DNA from: Firmicutes bacterium UBA6226
Lineage (GTDB): Bacteria; Bacillota_A; Clostridia; Peptostreptococcales; Acidaminobacteraceae
NCBI GenBank assembly: GCA_002441045.1
Contig: DJWQ01000088.1
Location: forward strand, 1 to 9,057
Reading direction: 5' to 3'
DNA: 9,057 nt
Shown here: positions 1 through 7,946 of the stretch, piece by piece
Layout: every line of letters starts with the position of its first letter
Numbering within the stretch: the stretch's first letter is position 1
Notes under the pieces: generated by a model
What the model was told of the DNA's origin: nothing
The model's database searches: none
The model's input: the letters and a program-made list of their open reading frames with translations, nothing else
Position numbers and translations under genes: made by a program

Positions 1-34
1 ATGCAATTCACAGGTTGGAATTAATGACAGAAAA

Positions 35-39
35 GGAAG
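35..39 (+). promoter_or_regulatory. Possible ribosome binding site for the TTG start at 47
   Basis: GGAAG lies 7 bases before TTG at 47. Its spacing favours this start over the ATG at 107, which has no purine-rich block at a useful distance. The evidence is weak, because the frame has no stop upstream inside the window. Confidence 0.35.
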
Positions 40-46
40 CCTTATA

Positions 47-3000
47 TTGCAATGTCTGGGGGGTAACGGACACTTGAAGAACAATACACCCATCCCATAT
101 GATTTGATGAATAAAGTCTCCACAAGGGTACGACATCTACTTATACGCGAGAAGATAGTAACTTGTGAACAGATAATAGAATTACATGAAAAAAGGTTGT
201 TCAATATTAAAGGGGTCGGCAGAACGACCGTATTTGATATCCAACGTTTACAGAAAAAAATCATTCAACGACACCCCCATTTAACAAAGTCATGTGAAAA
301 AGCTAACTGCGAAAAATCAAGAGACGTTGTTCGACTAGCGTTCACCGATGCGCACACAAATGGCTGCCCACTGAAGAATCTTGGCAGTTCTAACGCTGTG
401 GAGTCGTGTTTATTGACTTGCACCCTCCCTGCAGTATTTCAGGTACAATTTCCCAATTACAATTATGCATATGAAGATACACAAATTACTATAAGCAATC
501 TTGGAATTCCCTTAGACGATCTTAACCGACTCCGCACGATAGCGTTGTTCCCCAATGACTCAGCCGACTGTCTATTCCATGTTACTGTTGGGTATCTTCT
601 TAATGCTGAGATAAGTGAGGAAGCGCTTTCAATCATACTCATCCATTTAGCCCATGTCTCTGGATTTATAGACAAATCACAAATGATATTATCAACTGAA
701 TTTGTGCCAGATGTTGCAATATTTAATGATATACCCGCCAGCGTGTTTGCTGAACTCTCAATTTCGCAGTCCCCTATAGTCAACACTATAAACAATGAAG
801 TCGTAACGGCGATATGTGAGAATATTGGTGCATTGTCGGAGAGAGATATTATCTTGCGGCTAGGATTTTCGATAGAAGGATTAAAAGTTCTACGGCAACT
901 GTGGTGCTTCAGAGAACAAGCAATTGAACTGATGAAAAAATATTTAAAGGGTGTTCCTGTTGAAGCATACCGTGACTATGACCGCCTTATCGACGAATTC
1001 CTATTACCACTGGTAAAACATGAACGTGAAAGCAGAATATTGAAGGGGCGCCTAGGGTTACTTGACGGACAAAAATGGACGCTTGAAGAATTAGGAAGTC
1101 GCGAAAATATTACACGTGAACGAGTTAGGCAAATTGAAGAAAAGTACATTACAAAGATTCAAAAGCCAAAAGCTATTGAGCGCTTAGCTATGTTGTGGCA
1201 TACGGTTACAAATATTCTTTCGGCCGGTGGTGGTGTGTGTCGTGTGCAAGAAATAAATGAAACTCTTGGAAAGCGCTGGAGATGGCAAAATAACCCGCCT
1301 GACACAGCCCTAGCAAACTTAATCGGGTTATCTCCAGAATATGATGTCATTTGGGGGGATCCAATCCTCATCGTCATGCCAAAACACAAGTGTGTAACAT
1401 GCCAAAAAATCCGGTCAGAGATAGTAACAATCATTGGAGATCAAGCCGATGGAATTCTTTATCTATCTATTGCTACTGCAAAAATGATGGAGTTCTGTAA
1501 ACGTAAAACATACTGTAATAATATTTCTTCAATCGTTGAATTCTCAAATGGTTATTTAAACTATCTCGACAATGTTATCGAAGAAATTAATGTTGATGAT
1601 AGCGCACTATATACATCTAACGCATGGACAATGAAATATGGGAAGAAACGTACATTACTTGTGGAAGCAGTATTACGCAATAGTGGCCGCCCAATGCACT
1701 TTACAGAAGTTTGTGCTGAAATAAACAAAGATCGGCCTGAACATGACAAAATATCAGAGCGCAATGTATATGCTCGTATCGATTTTTCAAAGGAGCTATT
1801 ACTATGGGATCGGGGAACATTCATTCATCGTGATAATGTTTCTATTCCTTTTGATGTGATCACAAATATAGAGGACGATATAATTTGTCGACTTGATGGC
1901 AAAATTCCATACCTTTCGGTAAGTGGTATTTTTAAACAATATGAGGAGATATTGCTGAAGAATAATATTCCAAGTGAGAGTGCCCTTTATTCTTGCCTTA
2001 GAGAATCCAATAACACGAATTTACGATGCCCAGAATACCCATATATCATGAAAAGCGATGCCATTGGACCACGCCAACCGGTACAACTGGTAGTGGAAAA
2101 ATTTATATTGGAAAATGAAAATATTATAGAATATGAACAAATCAGAAATTATGCCGTTCAACAGCTTTGTATTAATGAAGCCTTATTTACGGCTGCCTAT
2201 TTTCCCAAAATTCCAAACATTTTTCGCGTAGATCGTGGCAAGTATATACACATGCAGCAAATTGGTATACAGAAAAAAAATTTGGATTCGATTATTCAAC
2301 ATCTTACAACACATCTCAGTTCATCAAGTCATGTTTCAGTAATACGGCTTTTTAAAGAAAAGCTAATTACCTGCAAGCAGCTCGGAATTGTATCCCCAAT
2401 GCTTCTGTTTTCAATATTGCAATTTTTCTACTCTGATCGATACGATCTTTCTCGATATCCACGCATAAACCTCTCAGGTGCCCTAGAAGAAAGTGGCCAT
2501 GCTACCGGTGTTGCCTCAGAAATAATCAGCTTCATTCTAAGAAAAAAAGCACCTTGCAGCTATCCTGAGTTACTTAAACATTTCGTTGATGATCTGGGTT
2601 ATGAACAGAACAGCGTTTATTATGCGATATACAGCTATAAGGATATTTTGCATTACAGCGCCAGCGTTGTCGTGCACTTCGAGAATCTTGGATGGACAGA
2701 TGGGAAACAAAAAATATTGGAATTAGTAGCTGCAAATTATATTAACGATCGTGAAAACGCCAATAAACCTTTCGGTCTTATTTCTCATTTTCATGATTAT
2801 TATTTTAATCAATTACCAGCGCTGCCTGATAACATTTGCTGGACACCAACACTCTTAGGTGAACTGTTATGTCGCAAAGAAAAATATAAGATCATAGGAT
2901 CACAGCGGAATGCTTTTGTCACGATTCCCAATTTATACCGCATCGAAACACTTGATGATCTTCTGTATTATATTCTCAACGCTGATTACTATGGTGCCGC

Positions 3001-3145
3001 AAATCTTAATGTATTTGTTTGTGACATGCGTGAAGCAGGTATCTTGAAGCAGAAGTTGACACCCATGATGTTGGGATCAGAGAGTCGTGTCGTTATAAAT
3101 GGAAATGTTGTCAAATTAGCGGGGATAAATGATAATGTTAAGTGA
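47..3145 (+). CDS. RNAP alpha-CTD-like / sigma-70 region 4-like protein with repeated winged-helix tail
   Basis: This is a 1032-residue protein, probably cytoplasmic and DNA-binding. Residues about 22-70 resemble the RNA polymerase alpha C-terminal domain, including a helix-hairpin-helix at 54-65 (IKGVGRTTVFDI). Residues about 330-380 match sigma-70 region 4: W344-TLEELG, then the recognition-helix signature TRERVRQIE at 356-364. Residues about 533-598 look like a HARE-HTH/RpoE-delta-type winged helix that ends in RGTFIHRDNV. Similar units may lie at about 610-670, 675-740, 816-882 and 885-965. No catalytic motif was seen, and the exact role is unknown; DNA recognition, operon regulation or interference with transcription are all possible. 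The start is uncertain. TTG at 47 has GGAAG 7 bases upstream, the first in-frame ATG is at 107 with no clear ribosome site, and the frame is open back to base 2, so the gene may begin outside the window. It overlaps the next gene by 11-17 bases. Confidence 0.8.
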   Translation: MQCLGGNGHLKNNTPIPYDLMNKVSTRVRHLLIREKIVTCEQIIELHEKRLFNIKGVGRTTVFDIQRLQKKIIQRHPHLTKSCEKANCEKSRDVVRLAFTDAHTNGCPLKNLGSSNAVESCLLTCTLPAVFQVQFPNYNYAYEDTQITISNLGIPLDDLNRLRTIALFPNDSADCLFHVTVGYLLNAEISEEALSIILIHLAHVSGFIDKSQMILSTEFVPDVAIFNDIPASVFAELSISQSPIVNTINNEVVTAICENIGALSERDIILRLGFSIEGLKVLRQLWCFREQAIELMKKYLKGVPVEAYRDYDRLIDEFLLPLVKHERESRILKGRLGLLDGQKWTLEELGSRENITRERVRQIEEKYITKIQKPKAIERLAMLWHTVTNILSAGGGVCRVQEINETLGKRWRWQNNPPDTALANLIGLSPEYDVIWGDPILIVMPKHKCVTCQKIRSEIVTIIGDQADGILYLSIATAKMMEFCKRKTYCNNISSIVEFSNGYLNYLDNVIEEINVDDSALYTSNAWTMKYGKKRTLLVEAVLRNSGRPMHFTEVCAEINKDRPEHDKISERNVYARIDFSKELLLWDRGTFIHRDNVSIPFDVITNIEDDIICRLDGKIPYLSVSGIFKQYEEILLKNNIPSESALYSCLRESNNTNLRCPEYPYIMKSDAIGPRQPVQLVVEKFILENENIIEYEQIRNYAVQQLCINEALFTAAYFPKIPNIFRVDRGKYIHMQQIGIQKKNLDSIIQHLTTHLSSSSHVSVIRLFKEKLITCKQLGIVSPMLLFSILQFFYSDRYDLSRYPRINLSGALEESGHATGVASEIISFILRKKAPCSYPELLKHFVDDLGYEQNSVYYAIYSYKDILHYSASVVVHFENLGWTDGKQKILELVAANYINDRENANKPFGLISHFHDYYFNQLPALPDNICWTPTLLGELLCRKEKYKIIGSQRNAFVTIPNLYRIETLDDLLYYILNADYYGAANLNVFVCDMREAGILKQKLTPMMLGSESRVVINGNVVKLAGINDNVK

Positions 3146-5255
3146 ACTTGAATTGTTGCCCGTCTATGACAGTGAATACTATGACTTAATTCGTGACTTG
3201 CAAGTCCCCTTGCTTTCACATGCAAAAGATTACCTGCGTGGTGTTGGCTTCTTCACATCAGGTTGGCTTCGTCTTGCCGGCCAAGGAATGGTAAAATTTG
3301 CGGAGAAAGGTGGCTCTGCGAGAATTGTTGTTTCCCCAAACCTCGATGAGGCCGATTGGGAGGCTCTCAAATTTGGTGAATCTGCAAGATACGATTTTAT
3401 TATACATGATATCCTTGAACGTAACGTTCATGATCTCGAGAAAACACTGGAAGATGATACACGTAATGCACTTGCATGGATGGTTGCCGATAGAACCCTT
3501 GAGTTTCGTTTTGCAATACCACGTAATCGCGATTCTCAAGGGGATTACCATGACAAGGTCGGCATTTTCATAGATGATTGTGGTGACAAAGTGGCAATTC
3601 ACGGTTCGCTGAACGATTCTATTAAGGCATCTTTAAATGGCGAAGCTTTTTCTGTTTTTAAGTCATGGGTATCCGGCCAATTGCCGTATGTTGAGATGCA
3701 CCACAAACGGCTTGAAACATTATGGGAAAATCAAAATAAACAATTTCGCGTGTGTCGTATACCTGATGACATCCGAGAACATTTTATAAAATTGCGGACC
3801 TCATCGAAAGCACCTTATAGAAGTCAGACTTCGTTCAACAAAGGTGTATCCTATCCATGTTGTCCCGTGAAACTTCATGATTATCAAGAAACCGCTATAA
3901 AAAAGTGGCGTGAAGCGAATTGTCGCGGCGTATTTGAAATGGCGACTGGGACGGGTAAAACGATTACTTCATTGGCTGCTGCAAGGTATGTCTATCAGGA
4001 TAATGGGCGGCTGGTTTTAATAATTCTCGTCCCTTATTTACACTTACTTCAACAATGGGGACAAAATTGCATACAGTTTGGTTTTGACCCAATTCTCTGT
4101 AGTAGCGAACACGGCCGATGGCAGATTGCTGTTAAATCGGCTATTCAGGATTTTAATATTGGCGTTCAAAGAAACATTTGTATTATTGCAGTACATAAAA
4201 CTGCGTCGACAGCAAAATTTGCTGCTGCGACGAGTCGACTTCCATCAAATAATACACTACTAATAGGTGATGAAGCGCATGGCCTTGGCGCATCACATTT
4301 ACGCAAAGCCTTGATAGAAAACGCCAACATGCGCCTCGGATTATCAGCCACACCACGCCGCTGGTTCGATGATGAAGGTACCGATATAATTTTTCGCTAT
4401 TTCGGCGCAACTTGCTTTGAGTTTTCTATAGATCAAGCAATTGGGAAATTTCTCACACCTTATGACTATTATCCCCAATTAGTAAATCTAACCGAAGAAG
4501 AAATCGAATATTATGATGTGTTAACTCAAAAAATCATTGCGATTTCTACTTCCGCAACATATGATTCAGAATCAAGTGATCGGTTACAAATGTTGCTTTT
4601 ACAACGCGCACGGATTATTTCATCGGCACAGCAAAAACTGCCGGCATTGCTTAGTTTGTTGCGACATATGCAAAAGGAACATCAACAATGTGGGGCAGAA
4701 GAACCAAACGGTATTCTCATTTACTGTTCACCGGGGGGACATAAAGATGTATTAAGAGCTGTCGCTGCACTTGGATTTCGCTGCCATGAGTTTGTTCACA
4801 ATGTAAGTTTGTCGGATCGGGAAAAACTTTTAGAGCAGTTCGATAACGGAGCAATTCAGGCGCTTGTTGCGATTAAGTGCCTTGATGAAGGTGTCGATGT
4901 GCCTTCTACCAAGACCGCTTTTATCCTTGCCAGTAGTACAAACCCTCGTGAATTCGTCCAACGTCGCGGACGGATACTACGTAAAGCAGCCGGAAAAACC
5001 GTTGCACATATCTACGATTTTCTGGTTTTTCCTCCTCTGGCGCGTTTATCATTAAGGCTTGGTTCTGATCTTGGAATACTACAACGCGAGATGCCCAGAT
5101 TTGTTGAGTTTGCATCATCTGCAACGAACCAATTCAGTGCGCGTGCTGTTGTGAGAGATATTCTTGACAGATTGCAAATGCTAAATCTTCTTGATGAGAA
5201 ACCTTGGGATGTTTATCATACCCTAAAAAAATGGGATTGGAGTACATATGAATAA
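3129..5255 (+). CDS. PLD-like nuclease / SF2 DEAH helicase fusion, Dnd restriction-type
   Basis: This is a 708-residue protein. The N-terminal part, about residues 20-205, is a PLD-superfamily domain: HDK at 141-143 followed by GSLNDS at 159-164 gives one HKD-type half-site (HxK...GSxN). PLD nucleases need two such sites, so dimerisation is expected. A superfamily 2 helicase follows: an HDYQ segment before motif I, Walker A ATGTGKT at 272-278, DEAH at 381-384, SAT at 406-408, the motif V region CLDEGVDVP, and motif VI QRRGRILR at 611-618. All key ATPase residues are intact. The layout resembles helicase-type restriction enzymes linked to DNA phosphorothioation loci, so its likely role is ATP-driven translocation and cleavage of unmodified DNA; the substrate is inferred. 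ATG at 3129 and ATG at 3135 are both possible starts: GGGG at 3121-3124 lies 4 bases before the first and 10 before the second. The gene overlaps its upstream neighbour by 11-17 bases and the next gene by 8. Confidence 0.9.
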   Translation: MIMLSELELLPVYDSEYYDLIRDLQVPLLSHAKDYLRGVGFFTSGWLRLAGQGMVKFAEKGGSARIVVSPNLDEADWEALKFGESARYDFIIHDILERNVHDLEKTLEDDTRNALAWMVADRTLEFRFAIPRNRDSQGDYHDKVGIFIDDCGDKVAIHGSLNDSIKASLNGEAFSVFKSWVSGQLPYVEMHHKRLETLWENQNKQFRVCRIPDDIREHFIKLRTSSKAPYRSQTSFNKGVSYPCCPVKLHDYQETAIKKWREANCRGVFEMATGTGKTITSLAAARYVYQDNGRLVLIILVPYLHLLQQWGQNCIQFGFDPILCSSEHGRWQIAVKSAIQDFNIGVQRNICIIAVHKTASTAKFAAATSRLPSNNTLLIGDEAHGLGASHLRKALIENANMRLGLSATPRRWFDDEGTDIIFRYFGATCFEFSIDQAIGKFLTPYDYYPQLVNLTEEEIEYYDVLTQKIIAISTSATYDSESSDRLQMLLLQRARIISSAQQKLPALLSLLRHMQKEHQQCGAEEPNGILIYCSPGGHKDVLRAVAALGFRCHEFVHNVSLSDREKLLEQFDNGAIQALVAIKCLDEGVDVPSTKTAFILASSTNPREFVQRRGRILRKAAGKTVAHIYDFLVFPPLARLSLRLGSDLGILQREMPRFVEFASSATNQFSARAVVRDILDRLQMLNLLDEKPWDVYHTLKKWDWSTYE
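5239..5242 (+). promoter_or_regulatory. Ribosome binding site for the 66-residue gene
   Basis: GGAG lies 5 bases before ATG 5248 and inside the last codons of the helicase gene. This supports translation of the small gene and its coupling to the helicase. Confidence 0.6.
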
Positions 5256-5448
5256 TGTTAATAAACCCTTTTTGTCCGACGTTAATGGACTAATAATTGA
5301 AAAGCTCAACGCATACCCGGCTGATGTGTGCAAATTAGCAATGCAGGCAATAAGTCTATCCCATGATTATGGTGAAGCAGCAGTTGCCGATCAACTCCAG
5401 TCTGTTTTACGGAAACTCGCTAAGCAAAAGGAGAGTGATGGCAGATGA
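5248..5448 (+). CDS. Small helical protein of a DNA modification operon
   Basis: This gene encodes 66 residues without a signal peptide, membrane segment or cysteine pair; a single Cys is visible. The composition suggests two or three amphipathic helices (about 12-22, 24-38 and 40-60) and a charged C-terminus rich in Lys. It is believed to be a real gene because it has a GGAG ribosome site, overlaps the helicase gene by 8 bases and shares an ATGA stop-start with the ATPase gene. In size and position it resembles proteins annotated as 'DNA modification system-associated small protein', but that match is from memory and was not tested. It could be an adaptor between the helicase-nuclease and the DndD-like ATPase, which is inference from position only. 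Confidence 0.75.
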   Translation: MNNVNKPFLSDVNGLIIEKLNAYPADVCKLAMQAISLSHDYGEAAVADQLQSVLRKLAKQKESDGR

Positions 5449-7478
5449 TACTTCATAAGATGATTATAGAGAATTTCCGGCAATTTCGTGGAAAACAAGA
5501 AATTGACTTTTTTATCCCAACACTACCTGACCAAAACGTGACAGTTGTTTTTGGTGAGAACGGCAGGGGCAAGACGGGATTGTTTAGAGCCATCATGTTT
5601 TGCCTCTTCGGGGAACGTCGACTTAGTCAGGATGGTGACGTTTCTCGTGAAGAGTTGCAACTAGTGAACGTGTCAGCACTTGAGGCGAATAAGAAAACAC
5701 CTGTCCGAACATCTGTTGAATTGGAGTTTTCGCACATGGGGCAAACCTATCGTTTGCGAAGAGCCATATTGGGAATGCTCGATGGAAAAAGAGTTATTGA
5801 AGAAGATGATGAGAAACGTCTTTCTGTGGTCACTATCGACGGGAATACCGAAATAATTAAGGTAACTGAAATTGATACGCTCATAGACAGTATTCTTGAT
5901 AGGCGTGTCAAAGATTATTTTTTATTCGATGGCGAGAAAATTGAACGTTTGACGCGTGCCAACATTGAACAGCGACGAGAAATAAGTGCCGGTATTAGAA
6001 ACTTACTCAATGTTGATGCCCTTGAGATAGCAATAAGGGCATTAGGGCGTGTTGCGAAAACCCTTGAAAATGAATTGGCCAATACCTCAAATGAAGAATT
6101 GTCAAGACTCCTCAAAAGGATTGGTGATAATGAGGATGGCCAAATCCTCTTGCGTAAGCAGCTTGATGAATTGGCAGATGAGGTGCAACTTGCGCGGCAA
6201 GAGATTGATAAGACCGACAAAGAATTGAAAAAATATGAAGAGATTCGCGATTTATTAGAGCGACGTAAAAAGTTAGAACAAGAGCTAAAAGAATATGAAC
6301 AACAAGCTGAAGATGTACTTAAGGAGATGCACAATCTTGTCTGTAAAACAGCATCTCTCATTATGTCTTCTACAGTGATTTCTGTATTCGAGCACATAGA
6401 AAGACAAAAGCAAAAAGGTGAAATTCCGTCTGAAATTCGCCGTGATTTGATTGAACGAATACTTACTGACAATAAGTGTATATGTGGGCGAGGCGTTCTT
6501 GAAGACACAAAAGCCCATGATCATATTTTATCATGGCAGAAACGTACAAGTGACGTTGCAACTCAAGATGCGGCGCTTAACTTATGGCGTCACTTGAGCG
6601 AAGTGCGCAATCACTTTAGTGATGATGCAGATCTGGTAGAAAAACGGTTGCAGCAATACGGAAATATCAGCAGTGCAATAGCCAATATCAATCGGGGCCT
6701 TGAAAACGTACGTATCCAGATCGGCACGTCAGAACGGCAGGATGCCACTAAATTGGATGAACATCGAAAAAAACTTCAGGATAGCATTGTTACTCTTGAG
6801 GCAGACGCGCGTAACGCACAAACACAATTAGACCAGCTAAAGCAGGAGAATGAGAGGTTACGCGCACTACTAAAGGAAGAGAAGCTCAAGGTTGGACGAA
6901 ATGATGAACTGTCGCGGCGCTCTCTCTTAGCACGTGACACTAAGGATGCCCTCAATGACGTTCATAATCAATTCACACGTGAAATAAAAGACTTAATTGG
7001 ACAATCGGCCACACAACACTTTCATGCGCTACTGGATAAAGAAGGAAGGGAAAATCTTCGGACTATAATCGTCAACGATGATTATTCGTTGCAAGTTTTA
7101 GATCGATACAAGAAACCTTTTCTTGCAAATATATCCGCAGGACAAAGACAAATCATGTCGATTTCATTCATTCTTGCCTTAGCATGCGCTGCTTCCCAAG
7201 GTGGTAAAATCGAAATTCCGTTGTTTATGGATACACCTTTTGGTCGTTTATCTTTTGATCACCGTCAGAACCTTATCAATCAAATACCTCTTTTTGCATC
7301 GCAATGGATTCTCCTCGCAACGGATACCGAATTTCGTCGTCAGGAAGCACGCCTTTTGAAAAGCAGTGGTAAATGGGGGAAGTTTTTTATTTTGCATGCA
7401 ACTGATGATGGTAATACAACGATTGAGGAACAGAACATCGTTTCAGCACTAACCGTTCTTCGTGACGAGGAGGATTAA
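5445..7478 (+). CDS. dndD: DndD-family SMC/Rad50-like ATPase
   Basis: This 677-residue protein has split ABC ATPase halves around a coiled coil. The N-terminus (IENFRQFRG) is typical of the RecF/Rad50/DndD group. Walker A GENGRGKT is at 37-44. Long charged heptad-like segments cover about 202-299 and 391-492, and between them CICGR (Cys345, Cys347) marks the hinge or zinc-hook position. The signature motif is ISAGQRQ at 563-569. The Walker B region IPLFMDTPFGRL has Asp596 and is followed by FDHRQNL and ILLATDTEF; the DTPxGRL...HR and TDTE pattern is what separates DndD from ordinary SMC proteins. DndD proteins act with DndC and DndE in DNA phosphorothioation and supply ATPase/nickase activity, but neither partner is in this window. 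ATG 5445 is the first possible start after an in-frame stop at 5436. A GGAG lies 11 bases upstream, which is rather far, and the ATGA overlap suggests translational coupling to the small gene. Confidence 0.88.
   Translation: MILHKMIIENFRQFRGKQEIDFFIPTLPDQNVTVVFGENGRGKTGLFRAIMFCLFGERRLSQDGDVSREELQLVNVSALEANKKTPVRTSVELEFSHMGQTYRLRRAILGMLDGKRVIEEDDEKRLSVVTIDGNTEIIKVTEIDTLIDSILDRRVKDYFLFDGEKIERLTRANIEQRREISAGIRNLLNVDALEIAIRALGRVAKTLENELANTSNEELSRLLKRIGDNEDGQILLRKQLDELADEVQLARQEIDKTDKELKKYEEIRDLLERRKKLEQELKEYEQQAEDVLKEMHNLVCKTASLIMSSTVISVFEHIERQKQKGEIPSEIRRDLIERILTDNKCICGRGVLEDTKAHDHILSWQKRTSDVATQDAALNLWRHLSEVRNHFSDDADLVEKRLQQYGNISSAIANINRGLENVRIQIGTSERQDATKLDEHRKKLQDSIVTLEADARNAQTQLDQLKQENERLRALLKEEKLKVGRNDELSRRSLLARDTKDALNDVHNQFTREIKDLIGQSATQHFHALLDKEGRENLRTIIVNDDYSLQVLDRYKKPFLANISAGQRQIMSISFILALACAASQGGKIEIPLFMDTPFGRLSFDHRQNLINQIPLFASQWILLATDTEFRRQEARLLKSSGKWGKFFILHATDDGNTTIEEQNIVSALTVLRDEED
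7467..7474 (+). promoter_or_regulatory. Strong ribosome binding site for the 154-residue gene
   Basis: GAGGAGGA ends 7 bases before ATG 7482. It also encodes the acidic C-terminal end of the DndD-like protein. It is the best Shine-Dalgarno match among the gene starts in the window and fixes the start at 7482 rather than the ATG at 7488. Confidence 0.75.
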
Positions 7479-7481
7479 TCA

Positions 7482-7946
7482 ATGAAGATGGATGGAAAGA
7501 TACGTGTAGCCACTGATCCTACCTTTAAGGAGCTTTACAACAATATGAAAAGCTATGGCGCTATTGGTGATTCCCATGAATTGTTTTTTGTGTGTGCTTG
7601 CCTTGGTTATCGTAAAGGTAAATATACGCCAATTAGAAAGCGTGATGACCGCTTCTGGTCAAGTACGATTACGCCACCCGAATGGGCTTGTTATTATGCC
7701 ATGATGTTAGAAAAAAATTCTTTCGATTACGAAAAAGTGTCAGAAGACAAGGACGTGCTTGCTGTCATAGAGGGCTACGCTAATGCTGGTATTTCCATCT
7801 TGATTGATGAATTCTTGAGCGATTACTTGTTGTCGAATTCAAAAGGTTCTGATCCTCAACTTGACCCAACTTCTTGTAAGGAACTTCCTAAACAGTTTAT
7901 CCACTTTATTTTTGAGCAGTCTGAACAGGAGACATGGGATAACTGA
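7482..7946 (+). CDS. Dnd system-associated protein 4-like protein
   Basis: This 154-residue soluble protein has no signal peptide or membrane span. The central part FFVCACLGYRKGKYTPI (about 36-52), followed by a Trp/Phe-rich stretch (FWSSTITPPEWA), resembles the small 'dnd system-associated protein 4' group, which is found beside dndBCDE genes. The C-terminal half (about 85-115) is predicted to be helical. No catalytic motif is evident and its molecular role is unknown. It lies 3 bases after the ATPase gene, has a very strong ribosome site, and its TGA overlaps the ATG of the radical SAM gene by one base. It therefore probably belongs to the same complex or pathway as both neighbours. The family assignment is from memory of a conserved motif and was not tested by search. 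Confidence 0.75.
   Translation: MKMDGKIRVATDPTFKELYNNMKSYGAIGDSHELFFVCACLGYRKGKYTPIRKRDDRFWSSTITPPEWACYYAMMLEKNSFDYEKVSEDKDVLAVIEGYANAGISILIDEFLSDYLLSNSKGSDPQLDPTSCKELPKQFIHFIFEQSEQETWDN
7936..7939 (+). promoter_or_regulatory. Weak ribosome binding site for the radical SAM gene
   Basis: GGGA lies 6 bases before ATG 7946. The match is weak, so reinitiation through the TGATG stop-start overlap is likely to contribute to translation. Confidence 0.4.

Noticed and set aside
15..48. TTGGAA and TATATT as a possible -35/-10 promoter pair
   Set aside because: The spacing is 22 bases, too long for a usual sigma-70 promoter, and TATATT overlaps the proposed TTG start codon.
24..77. Small frame from ATG 24 to TGA 77 as a leader peptide gene
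   Set aside because: It is only 17 codons long and its frame is open to the window edge, so an upstream gene tail is equally likely; there is not enough sequence to decide.
3258..3602. A 114-codon minus-strand frame and an overlapping 91-codon plus-strand frame in the PLD region
   Set aside because: Both are shadows of the helicase-nuclease gene, with no recognisable domain and no ribosome site that stands out.
5915..6508. A 197-codon open frame on the minus strand inside the DndD-like gene
   Set aside because: It is very rich in Ser and Arg, as expected for the antisense of a Glu/Leu/Lys-rich coiled coil, and it lies fully within a well-supported gene.
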